Of a DNA stretch of 11,957 nucleotides, positions 6,527-11,957 are shown piece after piece (position 1 is the stretch's first letter; each line of letters begins with the position of its first letter). Made by a program: the position numbers and the translations under genes. The notes below the pieces were generated by a model. The model worked only from the letters and a program-made list of their open reading frames with translations, was not told where the DNA came from and ran no database searches. The stretch spans positions 1 through 11,957 of the forward strand of contig DATCKG010000091.1 of the NCBI GenBank assembly GCA_036562385.1. Reading direction: 5' to 3'. This stretch comes from DATCKG01 sp036562385. GTDB lineage: Bacteria > Bacillota > Sulfobacillia > Symbiobacteriales > Symbiobacteriaceae.

Positions 6527-6624
6527 CAAAAGGAGCCGGGGGTCAGCAGGAATTAGACAGGTTCGGTCGAACAATTGCTCCGTTTGATAGGCCTCCTTGT
6601 TCGTGGGTTTTATCAAACAGGAGC
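6527..6624 (+). promoter_or_regulatory. Candidate RNA switch controlling the rpoE ribosome site
   Basis: Three segments compete. B1, GCTCC-GTTTGATA (6577-6589), pairs with TATCAAAC-A-GGAGC (6611-6624), thirteen pairs with one bulged A, burying the GGAG ribosome site of rpoE. The 5' half of B1 can instead pair with an upstream near-copy, CAAAAGGAGC (6527-6536), at nine of ten positions. A second anti-ribosome-site segment, CTCCT (6593-6597), lies in the hairpin loop. The arrangement suggests translational control of delta-subunit synthesis. The folding is my reading by hand and matches no riboswitch class I know. Confidence 0.45.
6561..6572. repeat. Palindrome GTTCG-GT-CGAAC
   Basis: Perfect 5-bp inverted repeat with a 2-bp centre in the rpoE leader, between the two competing pairing elements. 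It could be a protein-binding site or a small RNA hairpin. Its half-sites are in the opposite order to the Gram-positive LexA box (GAAC-N4-GTTC), so it is not that. Confidence 0.35.
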
Positions 6625-6635
6625 GTGATAAGCAA

Positions 6636-7121
6636 ATGGGGTGCCCTCACGAAATGCGTCCTGACATGTCTGTGACAGACATCGCCTGGACCATCCTCAA
6701 GAACCGGGGCAAGCCGGTTCACTTCAAGGAACTGATCGAAGAGGTCATGCAGGTTAAGGCGATTAATCGAGAAAAGTCCGGGAAGCTGATCGCACAGATG
6801 CACACCGAGATCAGCCTGGATTCCCGTTTTATCCATTACGGCAATGGCGAGTGGGGCCTTCGGGAATGGCAGAACAAGGGCAACAAGGTGATCCGCATCC
6901 GGCCCGAGACGCCGCCGGCGCCCACGCCGCCCCATCCTCACCTGCGCCTGCACGAGGATCTGGAGCAGGAAGAGGAGCTGGAAGAGGATCTGTTGGATTC
7001 GGATCTGGATGCTGACCTCGACGACGTCTTCGACCGGGATGACACGGGGCTGGATGACGACCTTCCCGACCTGTACGAGGACGACGAGGAACTGCCGGAG
7101 GACGACCGGCTGGATGAGTAG
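6636..7121 (+). CDS. rpoE: RNA polymerase delta subunit
   Basis: Delta is the Firmicute-specific accessory subunit of RNA polymerase that speeds enzyme recycling and promoter release. The 161-residue protein has the expected two parts. The first is an N-terminal HARE-HTH domain (about 11-85) with VHFKELIEEVMQV and FIHYGNGEWGLREW. After a proline-rich hinge (PPAPTPPHPH) comes a highly acidic tail in which about thirty residues are Asp or Glu. ATG 6636 is chosen as start; AGGAG (6619-6623) stands twelve bases upstream, slightly far. ATG 6654 and ATG 6666 are possible shorter starts without a good ribosome site. An in-frame TTG at 6597 lies inside the leader hairpin and is unlikely. As in other Firmicutes it lies directly before pyrG. 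I find no clear promoter of its own. Confidence 0.9.
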   Translation: MGCPHEMRPDMSVTDIAWTILKNRGKPVHFKELIEEVMQVKAINREKSGKLIAQMHTEISLDSRFIHYGNGEWGLREWQNKGNKVIRIRPETPPAPTPPHPHLRLHEDLEQEEELEEDLLDSDLDADLDDVFDRDDTGLDDDLPDLYEDDEELPEDDRLDE

Positions 7122-7129
7122 TCTCCCGA

Positions 7130-7169
7130 CCGCGGAGGGGGTCTTCCCCCCTCCGCGGGTTCTATTTGG
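7130..7169 (+). terminator. Terminator of rpoE
   Basis: CCGCGGAGGGGG (7130-7141) pairs perfectly with CCCCCTCCGCGG (7147-7158) around a 5-base loop, then GTTCTATTT. A twelve-pair GC stem with a T-rich tail nine bases after the rpoE stop is a good intrinsic terminator. It ends just before the pyrG promoter. Confidence 0.85.
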
Positions 7170-7185
7170 CTGGTGCCTTGCCGCC

Positions 7186-7215
7186 TTGACACGCCCTTTT
7201 TTGGCTGGCTAAAAT
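7186..7215 (+). promoter_or_regulatory. Sigma-A promoter for pyrG
   Basis: Perfect TTGACA (7186-7191), 18-base spacer, TAAAAT (7210-7215, 5 of 6). Transcription should begin near 7221-7224, giving a leader of about 90 bases. The predicted start region reads GGTAGGTG directly after the -10, and the leader holds a 6-pair hairpin at 7241-7255 (CCGAAT/ATTCGG) but no stem followed by a T tract. Confidence 0.85.
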
Positions 7216-7313
7216 GGGTAGGTGTTTTGCGACCGGAAGTCCGAATTCGATTCGGCAACAGCTAAGCACGAGACAGCGACTGGTTGCCCAGCGATTCCAA
7301 GGAGGGCACGGCG

Positions 7314-8942
7314 ATGGCCAAGTACATCTTTATCACCGGCGGCGTGGTATCAGGATTAGGCAAGGGGATTACGGCGGCGTCCCTCGGCCGGCTCATCAAG
7401 AGCCGGGGCTACAGGGTCACCGCCCTTAAATTTGACCCTTATATTAATGTGGACCCGGGGACCATGAGCCCCATTCAGCACGGGGAGGTCTTCGTCACCG
7501 AGGACGGTGCCGAGTGCGACCTGGACCTGGGCCACTATGAGCGGTTCATGGACGTCAACCTCGGCAGAGGCAACAACGTCACCACCGGCAAGATCTACTC
7601 CTCCGTCATCGCCAAGGAGCGGCGGGGGGATTACCTCGGTGGGACGGTACAGGTGATTCCGCACATCACCAACGAGATCAAGATGCACATCACCCGGGTG
7701 GCCGACGACGGGCAGGCTGACGTCGTCCTGATCGAGATCGGCGGCACCGTGGGCGACATGGAGAGCCAGCCCTTTTTGGAGGCGATCCGCCAGTTCCGCC
7801 ACGAGGTGCCCCACCGGGAGGATGTGCTCTTCATTCATGTGACGCTGGTTCCCTACATCCACGCGTCCAAGGAGATGAAGACCAAGCCCACCCAGCACAG
7901 CGTGCGGGAGCTCAGGTCCATCGGTATCCAGCCGGACATCATCGTCTGCCGGTCGGAGCGGCCGATCCCCCGGGACCTGAGGGAGAAGATCGCCCTGTTC
8001 TGCGACGTGGCTCCCAACGCGGTGATCCCCAACATCGACCTGGAGAGCCTCTATGAGGTGCCTCTGGCCCTGGAGCGGGAAGGGCTGGCCCGCATCGCCT
8101 GCCAGCGGCTGGGGCTGAAGGACCGGACCCCGGATCTGTCGGAGTGGGAGAGCCTGGTGCAGCGGGCCCTGCACCCCAGCAAGGTGGTGGACATCGGCAT
8201 CGTCGGCAAGTACGTGGCGCTGGAGGATGCGTACCTCAGCGTGGTGGAGGCGCTGCACCATGCGGGCATCCACAACGACTGCCGGGTGCGGATCCACTGG
8301 ATCGACAGCGAGAAGCTGGAAAACGGCGGCGCCGACGAGAATCTGCACAAGTACCTGGGGAATCTGGACGGCATCCTGGTGCCCGGGGGCTTCGGGTACC
8401 GGGGTGTGGAGGGCAAGATCAACGCGGCCCGCTACGCCCGGGAGCAGAAGAAGCCCTACTTCGGCATCTGCCTGGGGCTGCAGTGCGCGGTGATTGAGGT
8501 TGCCCGCAATAAGCTCGGCCTGCGCCGTGCCAACTCCACGGAGTTCATCCCGGACTGCCGGGATCCGGTGATCGACCTGATGGCCGCCCAGAAGGAGGTC
8601 ACCAGCCTGGGCGGGACGATGCGGTTGGGTGCGTACCCCTGCCGCCTGAAGCCCGGCTCCAAGGCCTATGCCGCCTACGGGCAGGACCTCATCCACGAGC
8701 GGCACCGGCACCGGTGGGAGGTCAACAACGCCTACCTCGACCGCCTGGAGGAAGCCGGCCTCCGTCCGGTGGGCTTCTGGGAGGAAGGCAACCTGGTGGA
8801 GGTCATGGAACTGGAGGACCACCCGTGGTTCGTGGGGGTCCAGTACCATCCCGAGTTCAAGAGCCGGCCGAACCGGCCGCACCCGCTTTTCCGCGATTTC
8901 GTGAAGGCGGCCCTGGAGTACCGGAGGCAGCAGGGACGGTAG
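7314..8942 (+). CDS. pyrG: CTP synthase (glutamine-hydrolysing)
   Basis: Converts UTP to CTP using ATP and glutamine-derived ammonia, the last step of de novo CTP synthesis. The 542-residue product is full length. The N-terminal synthase domain opens with the P-loop-like GGVVSGLGKG (9-18), followed by KFDPYINVDPGTMSP and HGEVFVTEDGAECDLDLGHY. The C-terminal class I glutamine amidotransferase domain has the oxyanion GGFGYRG, the nucleophile Cys386 in GICLGLQ, and His512/Glu514 in HPEF, so the catalytic triad is complete. ATG 7314 follows AAGGAGGG (7299-7306) by seven bases. An in-frame TTG at 7284 lies before the ribosome site and is rejected. The rpoE-pyrG order is conserved in Firmicutes. 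It is probably the first gene of an operon with the HD protein 22 bases downstream and ywgA. Confidence 0.98.
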   Translation: MAKYIFITGGVVSGLGKGITAASLGRLIKSRGYRVTALKFDPYINVDPGTMSPIQHGEVFVTEDGAECDLDLGHYERFMDVNLGRGNNVTTGKIYSSVIAKERRGDYLGGTVQVIPHITNEIKMHITRVADDGQADVVLIEIGGTVGDMESQPFLEAIRQFRHEVPHREDVLFIHVTLVPYIHASKEMKTKPTQHSVRELRSIGIQPDIIVCRSERPIPRDLREKIALFCDVAPNAVIPNIDLESLYEVPLALEREGLARIACQRLGLKDRTPDLSEWESLVQRALHPSKVVDIGIVGKYVALEDAYLSVVEALHHAGIHNDCRVRIHWIDSEKLENGGADENLHKYLGNLDGILVPGGFGYRGVEGKINAARYAREQKKPYFGICLGLQCAVIEVARNKLGLRRANSTEFIPDCRDPVIDLMAAQKEVTSLGGTMRLGAYPCRLKPGSKAYAAYGQDLIHERHRHRWEVNNAYLDRLEEAGLRPVGFWEEGNLVEVMELEDHPWFVGVQYHPEFKSRPNRPHPLFRDFVKAALEYRRQQGR

Positions 8943-8964
8943 CAGCCCAGGAAGGAGGGCGCCG

Positions 8965-10245
8965 GTGAAGGAGTACATCTTTCGGGATCCCATCCACGGC
9001 AACATCTCCGTGACGGACCCCACCGTGTTTGCACTCATCCAAAGTCCTGATTTTCAGCGGCTGCGGCGGATCCGGCAGCTCGGCACCTCCTTCATCTCGT
9101 ACCCCGGGGCGGAGCACACCCGCTTCGCCCACTCGTTGGGGGTCTACCACCTGATGAGCCGGGTGCTCAAGCACCTCCGGGATCGGAAGCTGGCGGAGAT
9201 CGACCCGGAGCAGGAGGCCATGGCCTGCTGCGCCGCCTTGCTGCACGACATCGGCCACGGGCCTTTTTCTCACTTGTTTGAGAAGCTCACCGGGATGAAC
9301 CACGAGCGCTGGGTGGAGCGAATCATCGCGAGCCCTGAGTCGCAGGTTTATCAGATCCTCGCGGAGCGGAACCCTTCGTGGCCGGAGCAGATCGTGGCGA
9401 TGATCACCGGCACCTGGGACGGACCGCCGTTTCTGAAGGAGCTGATCGCCAGCCAGCTCGACGTGGACCGGATGGACTACCTGCTCCGGGACAGCCGGAT
9501 GTGCGGGGTGACCTACGGGGTTTTCGACCTGGACCGGATGGTGCAGACCCTTACGGTGGTGGACGGCCACCTGGTGCTGACCGACAAGGGGATCCACTCC
9601 GCGGAGGAGTTCCTGCTGGCCCGCTACTTCATGTACTGGAACGTGTACTTCCACAAGGCGACCCGCTCCAGCGAGACGGTGCTGGAGAAGCTCATGCTCC
9701 GGGCGGTGCACCTGTACCGGGCGGGCCGGCAAGCGGAGATGGGGTTCATCCCGCCGGCCCTGGAGCCGATCCTGGCGGGAAGGGAGCTGACCCTCGCGGA
9801 GTACGGGAACCTGGATGAGACCGATGTACTCTATGGCGTCAAGCGCTGGCGGGAGGCCAAGGATCCGGTGCTTTCGGACCTGGCCGACCGGTTCATCAAC
9901 CGGCGGCTGTTTGCGGGGATCCGCCTGGACCCGGGGCACCTGAAGGTCTTTCTTGACCGGCAGGAGGCGGTGGCTGAGGCGGTGCAGTCCAGCGGCTTTG
10001 CGGAGCCGGAGTACTACCACCACGTGGACCAGACCAGCAACGTCGCCTACTCCTACTACGTGCGGCCGGAGGAGGGGGGCGCACCGCCGATTTTGATTCA
10101 GCTGACCTGGACGGATCCGCCCCGGCTGCAGGAGGTGACCGCGGTCTCCGACGTGGTGCGGGCCATCGCCAGCGAGCCGGTGACCCGGTACGTGCTGTTT
10201 GTGCCCCGGGAGGCGGCGGAGGCCGTGGAGGCGGTCCTTCGGTAG
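8965..10245 (+). CDS. ywfO: HD-domain phosphohydrolase, YwfO/dNTPase-like
   Basis: A 426-residue HD-superfamily protein of the SAMHD1-like branch. Characterised relatives hydrolyse dNTPs to nucleosides and triphosphate. The opening FRDPIHGNI is typical of the YwfO group. Metal and active-site residues are in place: His51 (in AEHTRFAHS), His94-Asp95 (LLHDIGHGPFSH), His98, His103, and an aspartate in QLDVDRMDYLLRDS (Asp166 or Asp168). The C-terminal half is family specific, without a second recognisable domain. There is no membrane segment. The GTG at 8965 follows AAGGAGGG (8952-8959) by five bases and gives the exact family N-terminus. The position directly behind CTP synthase suggests co-expression of nucleotide synthesis and nucleotide turnover. 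Nucleotide preference and allosteric control cannot be read from the sequence. Confidence 0.88.
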   Translation: MKEYIFRDPIHGNISVTDPTVFALIQSPDFQRLRRIRQLGTSFISYPGAEHTRFAHSLGVYHLMSRVLKHLRDRKLAEIDPEQEAMACCAALLHDIGHGPFSHLFEKLTGMNHERWVERIIASPESQVYQILAERNPSWPEQIVAMITGTWDGPPFLKELIASQLDVDRMDYLLRDSRMCGVTYGVFDLDRMVQTLTVVDGHLVLTDKGIHSAEEFLLARYFMYWNVYFHKATRSSETVLEKLMLRAVHLYRAGRQAEMGFIPPALEPILAGRELTLAEYGNLDETDVLYGVKRWREAKDPVLSDLADRFINRRLFAGIRLDPGHLKVFLDRQEAVAEAVQSSGFAEPEYYHHVDQTSNVAYSYYVRPEEGGAPPILIQLTWTDPPRLQEVTAVSDVVRAIASEPVTRYVLFVPREAAEAVEAVLR

Positions 10246-10323
10246 CCGGAACGCTCAAGCAGGAAAGTCCCGGGCCACTGGCGAATATCTGTTCGGTAAT
10301 TGGATGCTGCGGGGGTGTAGGCC

Positions 10324-10854
10324 GTGTTTTCAGCCTACCGGTCGCTGACGGAGATGCTGGTGGTGGCAGGGGAGATCCGGGGGCGGAAAAAGCTCCAGAA
10401 GATGGTCTATATTGCCCGGGAACTGGGGTATCCGTTTCCCGAGCCCTTCGGCCTTCACATGTGGGGGCCGTATTCGGAGATCCTGACGGTAAAGCTCAAG
10501 GAGATGACCGACTGGGGCTTCGCCGAGGAGAAGGTCCTCCCCGGTCCGGCCGGCAACCCGCATTACGTGTACACCCCGGGCCCCAACGCCGGGCGGGTCC
10601 TGGCGGAGCCGGGGGCAGAGAAAATCCGGGATGAGCGGTTCCGGGCCCTGGTCCGGCACCTGAACGGGCAGGAGGCCACCTTCCTGGAGGGCGTGGCCAC
10701 GGTGATGTACCTCAGGGGCAAGGGCAAGCCCGACGGCGAGGTGGCGGCGATGCTCACCCGGATGAAGCCGGACAAGTTCGGGGATCCCGAGCGGGTGCGG
10801 GCCGTGATGGCCTTTGCGGATGAACTGAAGCAGTACGCTGCGGCGTGCATATAG
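10324..10854 (+). CDS. ywgA: YwgA-family protein of unknown function
   Basis: A 176-residue soluble protein resembling Bacillus YwgA, whose gene also lies close to ywfO. The N-terminal half looks like a winged helix: GRKKLQKMVYIARELG (about 19-34) and the following MWGPYSEILTVKLKEMTDWGF resemble the KLQKLLY...YGPxS pattern of the DUF4065/Panacea antitoxin-like fold. The C-terminal half (about 100-176) is helical and not recognised. Function is unknown; a regulatory or partner role for the upstream HD enzyme is inference from gene order. The GTG at 10324 follows a G-rich GGGGGTG (10311-10317) by about six bases; no ATG nearby gives the family N-terminus. The gap to the HD gene is 78 bases without a clear promoter or terminator, so the two are probably co-transcribed. 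Tandem terminators follow at once. Confidence 0.8.
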   Translation: MFSAYRSLTEMLVVAGEIRGRKKLQKMVYIARELGYPFPEPFGLHMWGPYSEILTVKLKEMTDWGFAEEKVLPGPAGNPHYVYTPGPNAGRVLAEPGAEKIRDERFRALVRHLNGQEATFLEGVATVMYLRGKGKPDGEVAAMLTRMKPDKFGDPERVRAVMAFADELKQYAAACI

Positions 10855-10860
10855 ATGAAG

Positions 10861-10887
10861 AGCCGGTCCGAGCGGACCGGCTTTTTT
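10861..10887 (+). terminator. Strong terminator after ywgA
   Basis: GCCGGTCC (10862-10869) pairs with GGACCGGC (10874-10881) around a GAGC loop, with an additional A-T pair, directly followed by TTTTTT (10882-10887). This is the best intrinsic terminator of the window and ends the pyrG-HD-ywgA unit. Confidence 0.93.
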
Positions 10888-10891
10888 GATC

Positions 10892-10924
10892 GGGCGGGCA
10901 GTGGTGAGGCTGCCCGCCTTCGTT
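10892..10924 (+). terminator. Second, tandem terminator-like hairpin
   Basis: GGCGGGCAG (10893-10901) pairs perfectly with CTGCCCGCC (10910-10918), 8-base loop, then TTCGTT. Standing five bases after the first terminator, it probably acts as a back-up. Its own T tract is weak. Confidence 0.6.
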
Positions 10925-11009
10925 GTGGCCGCATCTTTTTCGGAAAACTGACAGGATTTTCTATACCGTACAGCAAAGAGTACAAGTACCAATTCCGGAA
11001 AAGGAGCGG

Positions 11010-11075
11010 CTGCTGCGCGGTAGCAGACCCTGCCCTTCCTTCGTATGCTGGCAGGGAACAGGTATGGAAGGGCAG
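11010..11075 (+). promoter_or_regulatory. Structured leader of the NYN-domain gene
   Basis: In the 222 bases between the tandem terminators and the next gene there is a 7-pair hairpin (CTGCTGC 11010-11016 with GTAGCAG 11020-11026, one G-T). It is followed by a segment with two exclusive pairings: CCCTGCC (11028-11034) with GGCAGGG (11050-11056), or CTGCCCTTCC (11030-11039) with GGAAGGGCAG (11066-11075). The last is a perfect 10-pair match. No T tract follows, so it is not a terminator. I recognise no riboswitch class. The promoter must lie between 10925 and 11010; CTGACA (10948-10953) and TATACC (10962-10967) are present but wrongly spaced for each other. Confidence 0.4.
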
Positions 11076-11146
11076 TGGGAAGCCAATGATAGAGATACGG
11101 ACACCCGCACTCGAAAGGATTTGGGCTACAGCGAGGAGGGACCCTC

Positions 11147-11953
11147 TTGCATTGCGTCGTTTTTATGGATTACGAAAATATCTACTGGAGCATGAAACAG
11201 CAGTACGGGACCACGCCGGATGTTGACAAGCTGATCACCAGCCTCCGGGAGCTGGGTGAGCAAAAGCACGGCGGCGGCCCGGTTTGCCTCATGCAGGCGT
11301 ATGCCGACTTCGACCACGAGGAGTTTCGGGGGCTTCTTTCGGAACTGCAGCGCCGGAGCGTCGAGCCCCGGCACGTCTTCTCCAAGAACTACGAGGACGG
11401 GACCCGCAAGAACGCCGCGGACATCGAGATGAGCCTGGACGCCCTGGAACTGATGTACAACCGGCCGGACATCGAGGTCTTCATTCTGGTGTGCGGGGAC
11501 CGGGACATGATCCAGGTGATCCGGAAGCTCCGGGCCCGGGGGAAACTGGTACATGTGGTGGCTGTCGAGAAAACCATGAGCAAGGACGTTATGTCCTTTG
11601 TGAACTACTTTACCACCATCGAGTCCCTGCTGGGGATCGTACCGCCGGCCATGTACGATATGGAGATGATGATCCGCCGGCTGGATACGGCGGAGTACGG
11701 CAAACCCTTTGTGGGGCTGAAATACTTCCTCCGGACCCTGGCGGGGTCGGACATCGTGGATCGGAAGACCTACGAGCTGGTGAACCAGGCCATCGCGGAG
11801 GGAATCATCGAGACCTACAAGGTGCCCAATCCAAAGGACGAGCTTTTCCCCACCACGGCCTGCCGGCTGAACCGGCAGCATGAAATGGTGAGGAAGGTCC
11901 TGGGCCTGGGAGGCCAGGGCAAGGAGCAGCAGTCCTCCACGGCAACGGCATAG
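11147..11953 (+). CDS. NYN-domain (LabA/DUF88, PIN-like) protein with C-terminal wing
   Basis: A 268-residue protein whose N-terminal 160 residues form a NYN domain, a PIN-like fold mostly linked to metal-dependent RNA cleavage. Conserved acidic positions are present: Asp8 and Asn11 in FMDYENIYW, Asp92 and Asp98 in KNAADIEMSLDAL, and Asp118/Asp120 in VCGDRDM, so the active site looks intact. Residues about 175-240 (MYDMEMMIRRLD to IIETYKVPNP) look like a winged-helix or OST-HTH-like nucleic-acid-binding module. The tail is glutamine, serine and threonine rich. The TTG at 11147 is chosen because GAGGAGGG (11133-11140) stands six bases upstream; ATG 11165 would cut the first strand and put the ribosome site 24 bases away. 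It stands alone after tandem terminators, with its own long leader. Target RNA is unknown. Confidence 0.85.
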   Translation: MHCVVFMDYENIYWSMKQQYGTTPDVDKLITSLRELGEQKHGGGPVCLMQAYADFDHEEFRGLLSELQRRSVEPRHVFSKNYEDGTRKNAADIEMSLDALELMYNRPDIEVFILVCGDRDMIQVIRKLRARGKLVHVVAVEKTMSKDVMSFVNYFTTIESLLGIVPPAMYDMEMMIRRLDTAEYGKPFVGLKYFLRTLAGSDIVDRKTYELVNQAIAEGIIETYKVPNPKDELFPTTACRLNRQHEMVRKVLGLGGQGKEQQSSTATA

Positions 11954-11957
11954 CGAG

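Noticed and set aside
6561..6572. LexA/SOS box near the DinB-fold gene
   Set aside because: The half-sites are GTTC...GAAC, the reverse order of the Gram-positive LexA box GAAC-N4-GTTC, and the site lies downstream of the DinB gene.
6597..6635. Upstream TTG start for rpoE adding 13 residues
   Set aside because: The TTG lies within the leader hairpin, has no ribosome site, and ATG 6636 follows AGGAG and gives a normal delta N-terminus.
7356..9038. Long open frame on the - strand opposite pyrG (about 560 codons)
   Set aside because: It mirrors pyrG exactly in the high-GC antisense frame, has no family resemblance, and its composition (His, Leu, Val, Asp, Gly rich) is that of reversed coding DNA.
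10948..10967. Promoter for the NYN gene from CTGACA and TATACC
   Set aside because: The two elements are only eight bases apart, far too close for one sigma-A promoter, and neither has a good partner at 16-18 bases.
11050..11076. SRP RNA-like stretch (CAGGTATGGAAGGGCAG)
   Set aside because: It resembles the SRP RNA tip (CAGGTCCGGAAGGAAGCAG) only in part: the AAGCAG side of the symmetric loop is missing and the flanks do not form the required helix.
10855..11226. Small protein gene between ywgA and the NYN gene
   Set aside because: The open frames here begin in the tandem terminators or lack a ribosome site, read through the hairpin leader, and give no recognisable sequence.

Overview
This 12 kb window is high in G+C and carries twelve complete protein genes, all on the + strand. 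Gene content and order match the core of a Gram-positive Firmicute: spermidine synthase and agmatinase (speE-speB), arginyl-tRNA synthetase (argS), RNA polymerase delta subunit (rpoE), CTP synthase (pyrG), then a YwfO-type HD protein and a YwgA-type protein. RpoE delta with a long acidic tail is a Firmicute marker. High G+C, strong GGAGG ribosome sites and frequent GTG/TTG starts (7 of 12 genes) suggest a high-GC clostridial lineage of the Symbiobacterium kind; that placement is inference.

Layout. Positions 1-340 hold a terminator-like hairpin and, at 268-296, a sigma-A promoter reading into speE-speB (polyamine synthesis). A hairpin overlapping the speB stop separates it from argS. After argS comes an autonomous-looking regulatory pair, an ECF sigma factor (3930-4442) and a membrane-anchored partner resembling DUF4179 anti-sigma proteins (4471-5058), with a candidate ECF-type promoter in front and a terminator behind. 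A patatin-like hydrolase and a DinB-fold protein follow as a translationally coupled pair (5174-6468). rpoE is preceded by an RNA segment with competing base-pairings around its ribosome-binding site. A strong promoter (7186-7215) drives pyrG, followed closely by the HD phosphohydrolase and ywgA, closed by tandem terminators (10861-10924). The last gene, a NYN/PIN-like nuclease-domain protein with a TTG start, follows a structured leader of about 200 bases.

Most of the window is conserved housekeeping. The parts most worth a second look are the possible RNA switch in front of rpoE, the structured leader of the NYN gene, the ECF/anti-sigma cassette with the lipid-hydrolase pair behind it, the HD dNTPase-like/YwgA pair, and an ArgRS whose class I HIGH signature is replaced. 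No mobile element, CRISPR array, tRNA or rRNA was seen.
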